The position numbers were made by a program, and so were the translations under genes. Positions 21,125-30,584 of a stretch of 64,000 nucleotides of DNA are shown piece after piece. The notes beneath the pieces were generated by a model. The model had not been told where the DNA came from, ran no database searches, and saw only the letters and a list, made by a program, of their open reading frames with translations. Numbering within the stretch: the first letter of the stretch is position 1; the number at the start of each line of letters is the position of its first letter. This stretch comes from Hermatobates lingyangjiaoensis (lineage: Eukaryota; Arthropoda; Insecta; Hemiptera; Hermatobatidae), in the NCBI GenBank assembly GCA_026182355.1, contig JAPFBL010000102.1, forward strand, positions 628,501 through 692,500, given 5' to 3'.

Positions 21125-22300
21125 TAATGTTTGTGATACTAACGATTTGCATATACTATGCTATAAACGTTCGAAGTTCCCCTAAAACCAACCAATTCAC
21201 ACTGTTTTTAATTCAATTTTTTTAGAAAAGTCTAACTTTTATTATTCAATGCACCAAACAAGGTCATCTCAAGGTCCCTTTGTGAGCAAATTTGCGATAG
21301 ATCTTAACAGTACTATTCAACCCCCAACTTGCTAATACCACCATCTTAACCCTCAGAGATTGTTAAAAAAAAAAAAAAACAGAACGGGTCTCCTTTGGCA
21401 CTAATTTATACTCAATGGCTTTGTAAACCACCAAAAGGTGTCACAGATTTCTGTTAATTCAATTACTTAAATTCTAGATTTGCAAAATATTTAGAATAAA
21501 TTATTCTAAAACAAATGACTTTAGGGAACGTTTGAATAGTTTAGTCGATTACAAATTTTACCATATATATAACACTTATTCAAAACGTTTTTCTTTTTGA
21601 TGTTACCTAAGCTGTCAAAACCTTAAAAATCTTTTATTGTGTAAAATTGCTCATTTTTAAACGACGATATTGAAATTCTGGCCCAAATACAGTACTTTCA
21701 TAGTCTTGTATTATACAAAACTTTAAAGGAATATAAAAGTGAAAAGATGTTGAATTGCTCTGTTTGTTAAGGGTAAGTCATTAGATGTTGTTAATCGTGA
21801 TTGGACCAAGGAAAGGACGACCGGAAGAGTAGAGGTTAAGTCGAAGATGTGGTTAAGGGATCACGGCATCCATTAGTTGATTGCTGGCTAAATGTTTGAT
21901 TGAGAAAAGTTAGCCTGTCCCCAGTTACTAGTTAGTTTGAATAGGGTCTTACAAGTTGTACGCATGCGGGCTTCAAACTCCTCCAACATCCACCATCTCC
22001 CAATCTTCTTTCTCAAACTTCAACAAACACGTCTTCATCTTTTTCTCCCCTATTCTCTTTACTAACCTTCATTTACGAATGGTTCATATTTAATTATATT
22101 TCTACTTATTTTTTTTCTGTATAGTAAAAAAGTTTCAACTACTGATAATGTTGCGTTCAAAAGATATAGTTAAGTCTTTTAGCAATTGATGTTTATGTTC
22201 AGGTGTGTTTTTGCATTTTTTATATTGACGATTAAAGGTTCTAATCTTGGCCATACCTGCATAATTTATGTGGGGAATGGCAAATATTATATGTACAATC
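21125..22300. other. Intergenic DNA, no gene seen
   Basis: Mixed composition with a poly-A run near 21365. No recognised repeat, SINE or frame. Confidence 0.4.
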
Positions 22301-23165
22301 TTTTATTGAAAACGTAAAGTTTCTGTCCTGAGATTATACGATTTAAGGTACTAGTATATTATATACATCCCTCATGGAGGATATAAAGTATGTGTCCTGT
22401 GATTATACGATGTCAGGTACTTATACACATGTATAGATCCCTCAGAGTGATCATAGATCTGTTGGTCTCGCGATTATAAGGTATCAGGTAGTTGTACAGC
22501 GTATAACTCCCTCAGCCCTTTATCACCCTCAGAGAGGAAAAGTTATTATCGGTCTCGAGATTATATGACTAGTACATTATATACATTCCTCAGATAGGAG
22601 AAAAAGTGTCGGTCCGAGATTGTACGATGTCGGGTACAAGTACATTATATACATTCTTCAGAAAGGATGAAAAGTGTTTGTCCCGAGGTTATACTAGTAT
22701 CCTTGGGTATATACTAGTACCTGAGGATACGTAAGTACTAGTACATGATATATATTCTTCAGAGAGGATGTAAAGTGTATGTCCCCAGATTATACGAGGT
22801 GAGGTACTAGTAGATTATATATATTCCTCAGAGAGGAGACTAAGTGCTGATCCCGAGATTATCGATGTCAGGTACTAACTAGTACATTATATACATTCCT
22901 TAAATAGGAGGAAAAGTGCAGGTTCGAGATTGTACGATGTTAGATACTAGTACATTATATATATTCCTCAGACAGGAGGTGAAATTCCGGTCCCAAGGAT
23001 GAATGGCGTCAGGTACTATTGCATTACGTACATCCCACCGAGAGTCCATAAAGTCTCTGTCCCAAGATATGAGAAGGTACTTGTAAAATACAACCCTCAG
23101 AGAGAATGAGAGAGCGTAAAGTTTCTATCCTGGGATTATACAATGCCAGGTACTTTTAAATGGTT
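22300..23165. repeat. Degenerate tandem repeat, unit about 70-85 bp
   Basis: About eleven diverged units contain GTCCCGAGATTATACGATGTCAGG, TACTAGTACATTATATACATTCCTCAG and AGAGGA. The TATATACATTCCTCAG-like words recur near 22360, 22425, 22500, 22580, 22650, 22745, 22820, 22890, 22955 and 23030. No long open frame passes through the array. Confidence 0.85.
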
Positions 23166-23169
23166 TGTA

Positions 23170-25280
23170 CAATATTAAACTAGCGTAAGCTAAAATGTAG
23201 GGCTCTCTATGTTAGAGGAACCTGGTAATTCAACTTACCCATTATTAAAATTGACTCTGCCTGTACTCATCCATGCATTTTGGAAATGATTTTATCGATG
23301 GGACACTATAGCATACAGGAATTGTGGAACTCCAACTAGAATCGATAAAACACGCACCACTAAACTTGTACGAAGGCTCCAAAAATGACATCCTACCGTA
23401 ACCACCTAATATAAAGGCTACCTTCTTCAATTGTCCCCATCAGATCATTCATAAATTGTTCTGCTGAGATTGCAAAATAGATCAATTTAGACTAGTCTCT
23501 TTCTATGATTGACTGATTTGTAACCGTAGAACCAGCTGACCGCCTACGAGCTCTCAACTTAGTAATCAAACACGACACAATGGAGGTTAACATACTGACC
23601 TCAAATGCACACGCAGTACAGTACTAGTAAGTCTTTTTAACTCGGACTATTAATTAGAACGTTGACGTAAGTGACGATTATGATCACGTCGTTGGTTCTT
23701 TATGAGTGATGGAATACTGGATTTCTATCTGCACATTTCATTACGTAGATTAGTCATTGGTCATGCGTGGTAACAGAAAGCAGTATAAGCACTTACATAC
23801 TAACTAGGTGTATGGAGCCTTTACAGGGGAATGTTACTACTTAACACCTGACATATTATGAAGAGTGTCAATCAGTAAACTGTGAAGAAATCAGCTATCA
23901 GCATTCACTTAACTTGCCATTAAACATTTAAAAAGAACTGTTATTACTTTTTGTTAAAAAAAAAAAAAATACCCGATAGCTACAGAAGATTAGATGTTGT
24001 AGCTACTATCGGAGGGGTTGCAGAATGAGGGTTGCCTGTCACATTCACCCTTCCTCCGTCACCAACCCTCCAATTTTTCATAATACCCTCCCTACTCCAT
24101 CATTCGGAAATCATGCAATGAACCTTCTCCACTTGGCATTAGATGACGTAATGGAAACACGTATTAAATCAATTTGTAACGCTTGCAGCCGTCCGACAGC
24201 TTGTTAGAAACCACCATTACCTTTCCATCTAAGTAGCCTTCTTTCACCAAATCTTGACACGCAACTATTAAGAATATATGAAAAAAAAAAACGGCACATT
24301 CATTCAAAATTAATATCGGTTAAAGGTAATAAATTATATGGGTTCTTGACTTTTTTTATTTACTTGTCTTGTTGCCACCTAGTTCAAAATTGGTTATTTT
24401 GTGATTTTATTCACACAAAATAACATAATTTTGTTATTGTTACTATAACAGAGGTAGATAGCAAATTGAAAGAAAGAATATAACATCTTACCATTATCTT
24501 CCGTCCTCACTCGATTGGTTTCCGATCGTTTCATCCTGCAGAGTGAAACTGAGATTTTTCAGTATGTTATACTATGTTTATATCTACATTCCGACTGCTT
24601 CTATTTGATAAAATATTATCCTATCTACTGCATGATTATGTGACTTAAAAACTAAATTATGATTGACAATATATTAAGTTTAAATATTGAATTTGGAATA
24701 TAAATTAGGTCTATAAACTACGTAACCAAAGTTGGTGGACTCTTTAAGGATTGTCTGATCAAAAAACTCAACTCTGTCTTTTAGTGTTTTGAAAATGTAT
24801 ATTTTCATTTTCAAGGTTACAAGAAAATACATAATTTATTATTAATAACCAAAAAATGAATTAACAGTTAGAAAAATTGATAATAAATAGTAATTTTTTT
24901 TTTTGATTGGGTCAAAGATTGACGATGGCAGCCCTCCGATGTTGATTTCTCGAGGGACTATTGATTCTATCTCCCACTGTTTTCGACTAATCCCTGTTAG
25001 ATTAATTCTGAGTCTCTTAAGATACTCAAGATTAGCCCCAACAGGTGTTTCAGCTTTTTAATCCTATATATGCATTGCCGATATGTAGTTGCTAGCCCCT
25101 AATATTCCATATCTCAATCGGTCAAACTATGTTGAAATATATCCATAAAAATATAACCATTTAGCTTAAGAAATATGGATCGTTTTAAATATTTTGAAGA
25201 ACATCAAATGTGGTCAATGTGAGGTCTCAATCCTAAAATTAAAAATCTGTCGTGAGTCAAGTCTTCACATTCAAATAAGA
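23170..25280. other. Intergenic DNA, no gene seen
   Basis: Somewhat less AT-rich around 23200-24250. Short frames such as 23245-23430 (minus) and 24025-24207 (plus) show no family motif. Poly-A runs near 23957 and 24280. Confidence 0.4.
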
Positions 25281-25282
25281 AG

Positions 25283-25350
25283 TCTTGTTTTCCCATTTCA
25301 TATTGTGGTTTCATCATTGAGGTTTATTGTGGTTTATGTGAAATCATTAT
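25283..25350 (+). mobile_element. Family A fragment
   Basis: TCTTGTTTTCCCATTTCATATTGTGGTTTCATCATTG and a shortened TTTATGTGAAATC end, running into (TA)n. The core is absent. Confidence 0.65.
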
Positions 25351-25411
25351 ATATATATATATAATAATAATAATAAATTCAAAACGAAGGAAACACACAG
25401 AAAGACACAGA

Positions 25412-25450
25412 CTCACATCGATATTTCGACCATCGTCGTCATCAGGAGGT
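25412..25450 (-). ncRNA. Hammerhead-like motif, AUAU type
   Basis: Minus strand CUGAUGA, extra C, stem II GAC-GAUG-GUC, GAAA, AUAU, C as H17, then GAUGUGAG. All core positions intact apart from the inserted C. Confidence 0.7.
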
Positions 25451-25544
25451 GTGAAGAGCGAAGAGTCCCGCAGGAAGACAGGGCACCGACTCAGCGCAGT
25501 GAGTCGCTGCCCTGTCTTCCTGTGGGACTCTTCGCTCTTCGCTC

Positions 25545-25590
25545 TTCACTCCTCCTGATGACGACGCTGGTCGAAATATCGATGTGAGTT
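25545..25590 (+). ncRNA. Hammerhead-like motif, AUAU type
   Basis: CTGATGA (25555-25561), extra C, stem II GAC-GCTG-GTC, GAAATAT, C, then GATGTGAG. The arm differs from its partner only in the stem II loop (GCTG against GATG), so the helix is kept. Confidence 0.7.
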
Positions 25591-25674
25591 ATGTCTGTGT
25601 CTTTCTGTGTGTTTCCTTCGTTTTGAATTTATTTTATTTTAAAAAAAGTCCGCTGGACCGTTTCTTTTAATTGT

Positions 25675-25728
25675 ATATATATATATATATATATATATAA
25701 TGTATAGTGTGTGTGTGTGTGTGTGTGT
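25675..25728. repeat. (TA)n plus (GT)n microsatellite
   Basis: TA run followed after a short gap by a GT run (about 25708-25728). Confidence 0.95.
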
Positions 25729-25739
25729 TATTTTTAAAT

Positions 25740-26640
25740 TAAACAGACCTCATTCGATATTGTGCTTGTGTTTTTGTTGTAGTCTTGAGTGAAGTATATA
25801 TTTCTATTGGATAATCTAGTTGAAATTATTTGGACATATTCATGACTGACTGTAATGTCGTGCTTATCACATTGGTGGTGAAAAGTAAACATTATTTGTA
25901 ATCACGTTAAAAGGTTGTGAATGTAGGTTTGTGCTGGGTGATCCGAGTTGCGATGGAGTCTCCGGTCATAACCTATCATTATGCCGCTGTGTGTTCTCTC
26001 TGACTGCTTTCGACTGGAGGGTAAAGGAGAAATTAAAGCGATTATTTTTCTTATCTGACCCTGTCGTGTTATTAGGGGCCTAGAGTTGGCGTCAGATATC
26101 CTCCCAGATAGACTACCGCTACGTGTTACGGCAGTTCGACACCCACGTCATTCCCTTGACGAGACTCCTTGCTTCAGTAAAACATTATTCCTTTTTTTTT
26201 CTCTCTCTAGATATACGTTGTTTCATAAATCTCATTTTGTTATGTGATCTAAAAACAGATGCATTTTTTTCTAATATATATAATATTTATTTATGACTAA
26301 AAAAAAAAAAATACTTTGATTATTTAACTGAAGCTTACTGTCTTCAGTGAACATTTTTAAAATATATGTGTATTCTGCGTTTGCATGTAGGTTTGTTTGT
26401 ACGTTAATATTTTTGAAATTAACACGTAATACACTGCAATGCATGCAGACAATGGTTAGCCTAGGACTTGCTAACATAATCTTCAAATTCATTACATGTT
26501 TCTGTTATAGTGTGGTATATCAGGTATAGCTCCGATATGAAATCCCCAAATCATATTGGGGGATTTCAAAAATTAATTCTCCGCACAAAAAAAAATAAGT
26601 TAATATGAAAACTAACAACCCATTTTAACACTTCGTCTTC
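25740..26640. other. Intergenic DNA, GC-richer part at 25920-26170
   Basis: 25920-26170 is noticeably less AT-rich than its surroundings and has several CG dinucleotides, but no open frame or family motif. The rest is AT-rich. Confidence 0.4.
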
Positions 26641-26687
26641 TTCTTCAGGTGTACATCTAAAAGAGATTTTTTTTTTGTAAATTTTAA

Positions 26688-26722
26688 CCTGGAGAAGAAC
26701 ACTAAATGTTCGAAACGCATTG
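26688..26722 (+). ncRNA. Hammerhead-like motif, ACGCGU type (ACGCAU)
   Basis: CTGGAGA (26689-26695), extra A, stem II GAACA-CTAAA-TGTTC (26697-26711), GAAA, ACGCAT, T26721. A6 is G in the core and the palindrome has one mismatch, so this copy looks decayed. A related inverted word, CTTCGTCTTCTTCTTCAGG, lies at 26630-26650. Confidence 0.55.
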
Positions 26723-26841
26723 TTAGTGTTCATAATTAACGTTTTTGTTAATGTGGAGACATAATTTTTGAAATCCCCGAAAATAATTTTCAAAAGCACA
26801 TAGGGGATCCACGAAGAAAACATAACAGAATAAATCCATGT

Positions 26842-26868
26842 TTATATATATATATATATATATATATT
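26842..26868. repeat. (TA)n microsatellite
   Basis: Perfect TA run between the ACGCGU-type element and a family C-like element. Confidence 0.95.
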
Positions 26869-26929
26869 AATATTACATCATCATAACTTATCAGGGATTG
26901 ATTATTTTTCCAGTTTTGAATCGAATTTC

Positions 26930-27215
26930 CACAGCTGATATTTTGATATCATTTATTAACTATTCTCATATGCAGAATTATGAAACTTTGAAACTGAAAA
27001 CCAATGAACACATTACATTAGAGGTTTAAGATGAATATACTCATAACAATGATGTTTAGAACTTCTGTTACAACATATTCAGTTTAAATCTTCAATTTAG
27101 TAGCTCATTGTTTTTCATTTTCAAAATTTCATAGTTACGCTTTATGAAAAAAGTTTTAAGTAAAACGGAAATATCGGCTTTAAAAGTTTCTTTTTAACTT
27201 GAAAATTGGGTCGCT
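26930..27215. mobile_element. Family C-like fold-back, diverged
   Basis: TTTTTCCAGTTTTGAATCG at the left and TTTTTAACTTGAAAATTGGG at the right, with a plus-strand TTATGAAAAAAGTTTTAAGTAAAAC GGAAATATCGG motif (27140-27178) that keeps the GUUUU/AAAAC stem II. Strongly diverged from the 11700 copy. Confidence 0.5.
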
Positions 27216-27480
27216 TCATGATCAGTCTTAGCTATTCTGTTCTACAGGAGATGTTTTATCAAAGTTTTACACAAATGTATATTTATATTTGACCTTCCAC
27301 AAGATCTAACAAGATCAAATATGCATAACAAGGTCAAAGTTGTATCATATTGAATGTATCCCTTCTGATTCATCATCTCTCATCTAGAATTTTTATTCAA
27401 AATATATTTGAAAAAACTTACTACATATTATATTTCGCCTGGTTTCCTTATCAGATAGAAAAATATGAGGCACTACCGAC

Positions 27481-27512
27481 TATCTGACGATGAGATAGTC
27501 AAAATATAGTAG
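27481..27512 (+). ncRNA. Hammerhead-like motif, AUAU type (decayed)
   Basis: CTGACGA (27484-27490), extra T, GAGATAGTC stem II region, AAAATATAG. GAAA has become AAAA and stem II is short. Downstream AGTGAC replaces the usual AGTGAG. Confidence 0.5.
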
Positions 27513-27635
27513 TGACTTTTTGTGATCTCTTTGATCTGCCTTAACAGGCATGATGTGTTAATGTATATAAATCATGACATATATATAAGTTCAAAAATGA
27601 AGAAGAGTAACACACAAAGAAAGAGACACACTTAC

Positions 27636-27667
27636 TAACTGAAATTTTGTATAATCCGTCTTCAGGA
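27636..27667 (-). ncRNA. Hammerhead-like motif, AAUU type
   Basis: Minus strand CUGAAGA, extra C, GGAUUAUAC in place of GGAUUAUCC, then AAAAUUUCAGUUAG. One stem II base and G12 differ from the right arm. Confidence 0.55.
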
Positions 27668-27729
27668 TGAAAAATAAACCCTTTCCTGCCGTTGAATTTC
27701 CGCTATGCTTGATCTCCCTATCTCTTTTC

Positions 27730-27762
27730 TCCTAAAGACGGATTATCCGAAAATTTCAGTTA
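27730..27762 (+). ncRNA. Hammerhead-like motif, AAUU type
   Basis: CTAAAGA (27732-27738; G5 is A), extra C, perfect stem II GGAT-T-ATCC (27740-27748), GAAA (27749-27752), palindrome AATT (27752-27755), T27756 as H17. Confidence 0.6.
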
Positions 27763-27859
27763 ATAAGTGTGCCTCTTTCTCTGTGTGTTACTCTTCTTTG
27801 TTTTTGAACTAATATGTATTTTAAACCGTTTCTTTTATTTTAAACCGATATATATATAT

Positions 27860-28025
27860 AGCGGAGTCGCCGCTCTGCCTTCCTACGGGACTCATCGCCT
27901 CCTGATGACGATGATGGTCGAAATATAGAAGTGAGTTATTCCTGTGTCTCTCTGTGTGATATCTTTTTTAATTGGTTTTTATTTAAAAGTCCGTTCGACC
28001 GTTTCATTTAATTACTATATATATA
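27860..28025 (+). mobile_element. AUAU-type PLE terminal element
   Basis: Same sequence family as 18908-19105, sharing CTGCCTTCCT-CGGGACTC and GATATCTTTTTTAATTGGTTTTTATTTAAAAGTCC. It continues as GTTCGACCGTTTCATTTAATTAC and then (TA)n. The core is at 27902-27938: CTGATGA, extra C, stem II region GATGATGGTC, GAAATATA. Confidence 0.75.
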
Positions 28026-28030
28026 CATAT

Positions 28031-28231
28031 GAAAGTATAAGTTACAATTAAAAAGTAAAAAAAAACACAGAAAATGTGCTCTAAGGCCTTTCAAATATAT
28101 GTCATCAGAAAGCAACTAAAGATTGATAACAACGATAACAACGTTGTTATCAATCTTAAGTTGCAATTTGAAAGGCCTTAGAGCACATTTTCTGAGTATT
28201 TCTTACTTTTTCCTTGTGGCTTATACTTTCA
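28031..28231. mobile_element. PLE-type fold-back, AGGCCU family, one core deleted
   Basis: Left arm GAAAGTATAAGTTACAATT to GATTGATAACAACG, right arm its complement ending in TTGTGGCTTATACTTTC. The left arm keeps a minus-strand core (28078-28113). In the right arm the segment holding CTGATGA is gone: TTGC joins directly to AATTTGAAAGGCC. Confidence 0.8.
28078..28113 (-). ncRNA. Hammerhead-like motif, AGGCCU type
   Basis: Minus strand GCTTT, CTGATGA, extra C, short A/U stem II, GAAA, AGGCCU palindrome, U, AGAGC. Stem I GCUUU pairs with AGAGC over five positions (one G-U). Confidence 0.65.
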
Positions 28232-28263
28232 TTAGTTTTCATCACGTGTTTATTGTGATTATT

Positions 28264-28293
28264 TAGTATATATATATATATATATATATATAT
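28264..28293. repeat. (TA)n microsatellite
   Basis: TA run bordering the left arm of the PLE coding element. On the minus strand it is read as an IYIYIY extension of that frame. Confidence 0.95.
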
Positions 28294-28294
28294 G

Positions 28295-28446
28295 GAATAC
28301 GTTGGCAGCAGGTCTTCTCTCAAACATATGTTGTTAAAATTTGCAGCAGCTTCTGCACTCACTAACTTTAAGCTGGTGGCCTCGATCCTTCGGGCGATTT
28401 TTCTTTCTTCTGGCTGCAGTTGCCACAGCATCTGTCCTAGAGACAT
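28295..28446 (-). pseudogene. PLE protein N-terminal fragment (inverted arm)
   Basis: From a Met at 28446 the frame reads MSLGQMLWQLQPEERKIARR, then about 20 residues rich in K/R/A/E, ending FNNICLREDLLPTY before it runs into (TA)n. PLE proteins carry a charged helical stretch followed by a FNNICL..LLP.YTN-type segment upstream of the reverse transcriptase, which this resembles. The reverse transcriptase itself is absent. Start chosen because 28446 is the first Met after the ribozyme-like core. Homology is from memory of the family pattern, so moderate. Confidence 0.65.
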
Positions 28447-28458
28447 CTTCAATATTAC

Positions 28459-28497
28459 ACGAGCTTTCGACCATAGGAACATTGGTCATCTTCAGGT
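28459..28497 (-). ncRNA. Hammerhead-like motif, AGCU type, in PLE leader
   Basis: Minus strand CUGAAGA (complement of 28489-28495), extra U, perfect stem II GACCA...UGGUC, GAAA, AGCU, C as H17, then GUGUAAUAUUG and the start codon 18 nt downstream of the predicted cut. Identical in design to the plus-strand partner. Confidence 0.7.
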
Positions 28498-28499
28498 AG

Positions 28500-28706
28500 G
28501 CGAGGGAGATGCTGGTGCAGGGCACTGCCATCATACAGGCGGAACAGAATGCGGAGAAGCTACAAATATTGGAAGCCCTGTACATAAAGGAAAGGAACCC
28601 CTCTATAAACCTCCAGGTCAAGGACATGTATGTAATTCCGACGAGCAGGAGCCTGGAGCCGAGCATGAGGTCCAATCAGAGCAGCAGCCTTAACCCTGCG
28701 CTATGA
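28500..28706 (+). pseudogene. PLE protein C-terminal fragment, GIY-YIG endonuclease end
   Basis: Open frame ending at a stop at 28704-28706. It contains AEQNAEKLQILEALYIKERN then PSINLQ, the pattern of the last part of GIY-YIG nuclease domains in Penelope-like elements (K-LQI-EALYI---P-IN). The E of EALYI corresponds to the conserved catalytic glutamate of the family. The GIY and YIG strands and the reverse transcriptase would lie upstream but are cut off by the inverted arm at about 28498. The Met at 28509 is internal to the original protein. Followed about 60 bp later by the ribozyme-like core. Confidence 0.75.
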
Positions 28707-28761
28707 TTGGTTCGAATTAGTCAACCTGATTGGCATTTAAGCTGTTTACTACAAGGCATGC

Positions 28762-28812
28762 TCTACCTGAAGATGACCAATGTTCCTATGGTCGAAAGCT
28801 CGTGTAATATTG
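28762..28812 (+). ncRNA. Hammerhead-like motif, AGCU type, in PLE leader
   Basis: CTGAAGA (28767-28773), extra T28774, perfect stem II GACCA (28775-28779) with TGGTC (28789-28793), GAAA (28794-28797), palindrome AGCT (28797-28800), C28801 as H17. CAC-type stem I is only about 3 bp (GTGT after the cut against CTAC before the core). The coding start ATG is at 28816. Confidence 0.75.
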
Positions 28813-28815
28813 AAG

Positions 28816-28954
28816 ATGTCTCTAGGACAGATGCTGTGGCAACTGCAGCCAGAAGAAAGAAAAATCGCCCGAAGGATCGAGGCCACCAGCTTAAAGTTAG
28901 TGAGTGCAGAAGCTGCTGCAAATTTTAACAATATATATATATATATATATATAT
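28816..28954 (+). pseudogene. PLE protein N-terminal fragment (direct arm)
   Basis: MSLGQMLWQLQPEERKIARR followed by IEATSLKLVSAEAAANFNNI, identical in the shared part to the inverted arm at 28446. At FNNI the sequence enters (TA)n and is read as IYIYIY. The break falls a few residues earlier than in the inverted arm, which continues to CLREDLLPTY. Not functional. Confidence 0.65.
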
Positions 28955-28955
28955 A
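28931..28955. repeat. (TA)n microsatellite
   Basis: TA run joining the PLE fragment to the next family A element. Confidence 0.95.
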
Positions 28956-28959
28956 GTAG

Positions 28960-29095
28960 AGTGGTTTTTGACTCTGACGACGACCGGTTGTTGCGGTTGA
29001 GGGATCTTGGTCTTGTTTTCCCATTTTCTTATTGTGTTTTGATCATTGATTGTTATTTCACGTGTTTATGTGAAATCTTTTTATATATAAAAAGA
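28960..29095 (+). mobile_element. Family A short ribozyme-type element (mutated core)
   Basis: TTTTTGACTCTGACGACGACCGGTTGTTGCGGTTGAGGGATCTTGG then TCTTGTTTTCCCATTTTC and the terminal hairpin TTTCACGTGTTTATGTGAAATC before TA. The core is CUGACGA with stem II GACCG...CGGUU kept but GAAA changed to GAGG. Confidence 0.75.
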
Positions 29096-29159
29096 TTATT
29101 TTACAAAGAATATTAGTATGTGGATTTCAACAACTGTCTAGTTTGAATGAACACAGATT

Positions 29160-30395
29160 AAAGTAAAGAACAGAAAATGTTTTATAAAGGACACAAAAGT
29201 TTGTGTATATGGGTATGGAATGTGTGTTTGTGTATATGAGTTTATCTCTATGTGTGATTGGTATATAATTGATATAATTTCAACATGTGCTTGAGAGATT
29301 CTTCTGAGGCAGGAAGTGGCTCGTGACTATTAAGAGCAGCGTCGAACTATTCCTGTAGCACAGACTCCCAATATGACAGACGAAATCTTTTAACTGTTAT
29401 TCTATTATTGTTTTGTGAAGCTCACAGTTTAGACTCGATTTAAGCTAGTTTTATTATTTTAACTGATGGACTGTTGAAAGTTCCAAATCAATGGTATGTA
29501 CTTGTAAAAATAGAATCTTTAATACTTTTCTTGAGTTGACAACTGGGATTCAGTACTGTTGACTAACAATTGTATTTTATTTCCTTTTGAAATCTTGCCA
29601 AGCATAAGCTTCTTTCATATAAGAAATATGAACATTTCTCCTTCGAGAATGAAGGAAAATAAAACAACTGTTTCAATTTGTAGTTCTTATGATTGAAATT
29701 TAAGTATTACTCCGCAAAAACAAAACATCATTGCTCTGCCATAACTATAGCTATAAACTATTATAACTTTTTAGTTGATTTTCTCTTTAGGTCGACGGAA
29801 GAACAGCAGAAGCTCGCTGCTGTAGAATGGCTAGATACCACGAGTATTATTGTCGCAATGTTGTTGATGTTATTGTTTAGTAAGTTTCATGGTTTCGGTC
29901 AATAATATATTAAGGTTTCTTGTTTTATTTCACAATTTCCTTTATTTCTGGATAGTTTCGACTTTACAGCACTACTATATGTCCAATGTTGCGTAAGAAA
30001 AATTTTATTACCTCTTCAATTATGGAGGATATCTACCTATATTTGTATTGTTATTGTGTAACCTATTCTGCTTATTTTATATAATAAGTGAGAAAAGGAA
30101 CATAAATAAGAAAATAAAAATCAAATAATACACCTCAATATAAAACTAATGTATTTTTTTTTAAATTTAGTTAGTTGATCTGGGAGTCCCTCTTTTCTCT
30201 TATCTCTCCTAAAATTGTGAAGCGGATTTTACTGAATTCGTCCAATTCTTGTGTTCATTTTGTTACAGGTTTTTTATTTCAATCTTTTCAACATCAACAC
30301 TTATTGGTCCGTTTGTTATTTTACATCAACAGTTCTAAATTTAGCTCATTTAGAACGTCAATTTGATCTCTAGAAGCTATAAGTTATGGGCTTAT
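29160..30395. other. AT-rich DNA, no gene seen
   Basis: No family motif. A 70-codon frame at 29693-29905 and a 63-codon frame at 30175-30366 are hydrophobic and unconserved in appearance; not called. Confidence 0.4.
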
Positions 30396-30399
30396 GTTC

Positions 30400-30582
30400 T
30401 TTAGATTGAGAATTTTAACTAGTATCTGGCATGGTTGAGACACGGGACGTTCTGAGGGAAGGTGAGCTAAAAAGATTCCACCTCCTGCATGAAAAGTCCA
30501 GGTCTTGGGCATGATTTGAACCTCCGTCCTTCAGCACTGCAGGCAAGTGCATTAGCTGCGAGATTACCTGACTCACCGTATG
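30400..30582 (-). mobile_element. Second tRNA-like SINE family
   Basis: On the minus strand a tRNA-like head begins ACGGTGAGTCAGGTAATCTC with GCAGCTAATGCACTTG in the A-box region, and GGAGGTTCAAATCATGCCC as a B-box-like word. The body continues into CTTTTCATGCAGGAGG and AGCTCACCTTCCCTCAGAACG. The body differs from the abundant SINE but has a similar layout. Confidence 0.6.
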
Positions 30583-30584
30583 CA

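Larger units (their letters stand above)
25376..25632. mobile_element. PLE-type fold-back, AUAU family
   Basis: Arms of about 115 bp are nearly identical when inverted, including AAAACGAAGGAAACACACAG and CGAAGAGTCCCGCAGGAAGACAGGG. The centre is GCACCGACTCAGCGCAGTGAGTCGCTGCC. Each arm has a complete hammerhead-like core. Outside the right arm, AAGTCCGCTGGACCGTTTC leads to (TA)n at about 25675-25700. Confidence 0.9.
27594..27815. mobile_element. PLE-type fold-back, AAUU family
   Basis: Arms: AAAAATGAAGAAGAGTAACACACAAAG with ACTTACTAACTGAAATTTT at the left, and AAAATTTCAGTTAATAAGTG with CTCTGTGTGTTACTCTTC at the right. Centre of about 60 bp. Short TA runs outside. Both arms carry a core. Confidence 0.85.
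28293..28955. mobile_element. Penelope-like element junction: inverted terminal repeats with coding pieces
   Basis: Order: (TA)n; minus-strand protein N-terminus (28293-28446); minus-strand hammerhead-like core (28459-28497); plus-strand protein C-terminus resembling a GIY-YIG endonuclease end (28500-28706); about 60 bp; plus-strand hammerhead-like core (28767-28801); plus-strand protein N-terminus (28816-28930); (TA)n. The right part reads as one PLE copy ending and the next beginning, with the ribozyme between. The left part is an inverted fragment, as known for Penelope elements. The most informative locus in the window. Confidence 0.85.

Noticed and set aside
28334..28675. 113-codon minus-strand frame overlapping the PLE locus
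   Set aside because: It joins the antisense of the GIY-YIG piece to the inverted arm; the plus-strand frame has the recognisable family pattern.
28459..28812. The CUGANGA...GAAA pattern as a coincidence of GIY-YIG coding sequence
   Set aside because: It lies outside the coding pieces, recurs in non-coding family A copies, and its hairpin is kept by different bases in different families.
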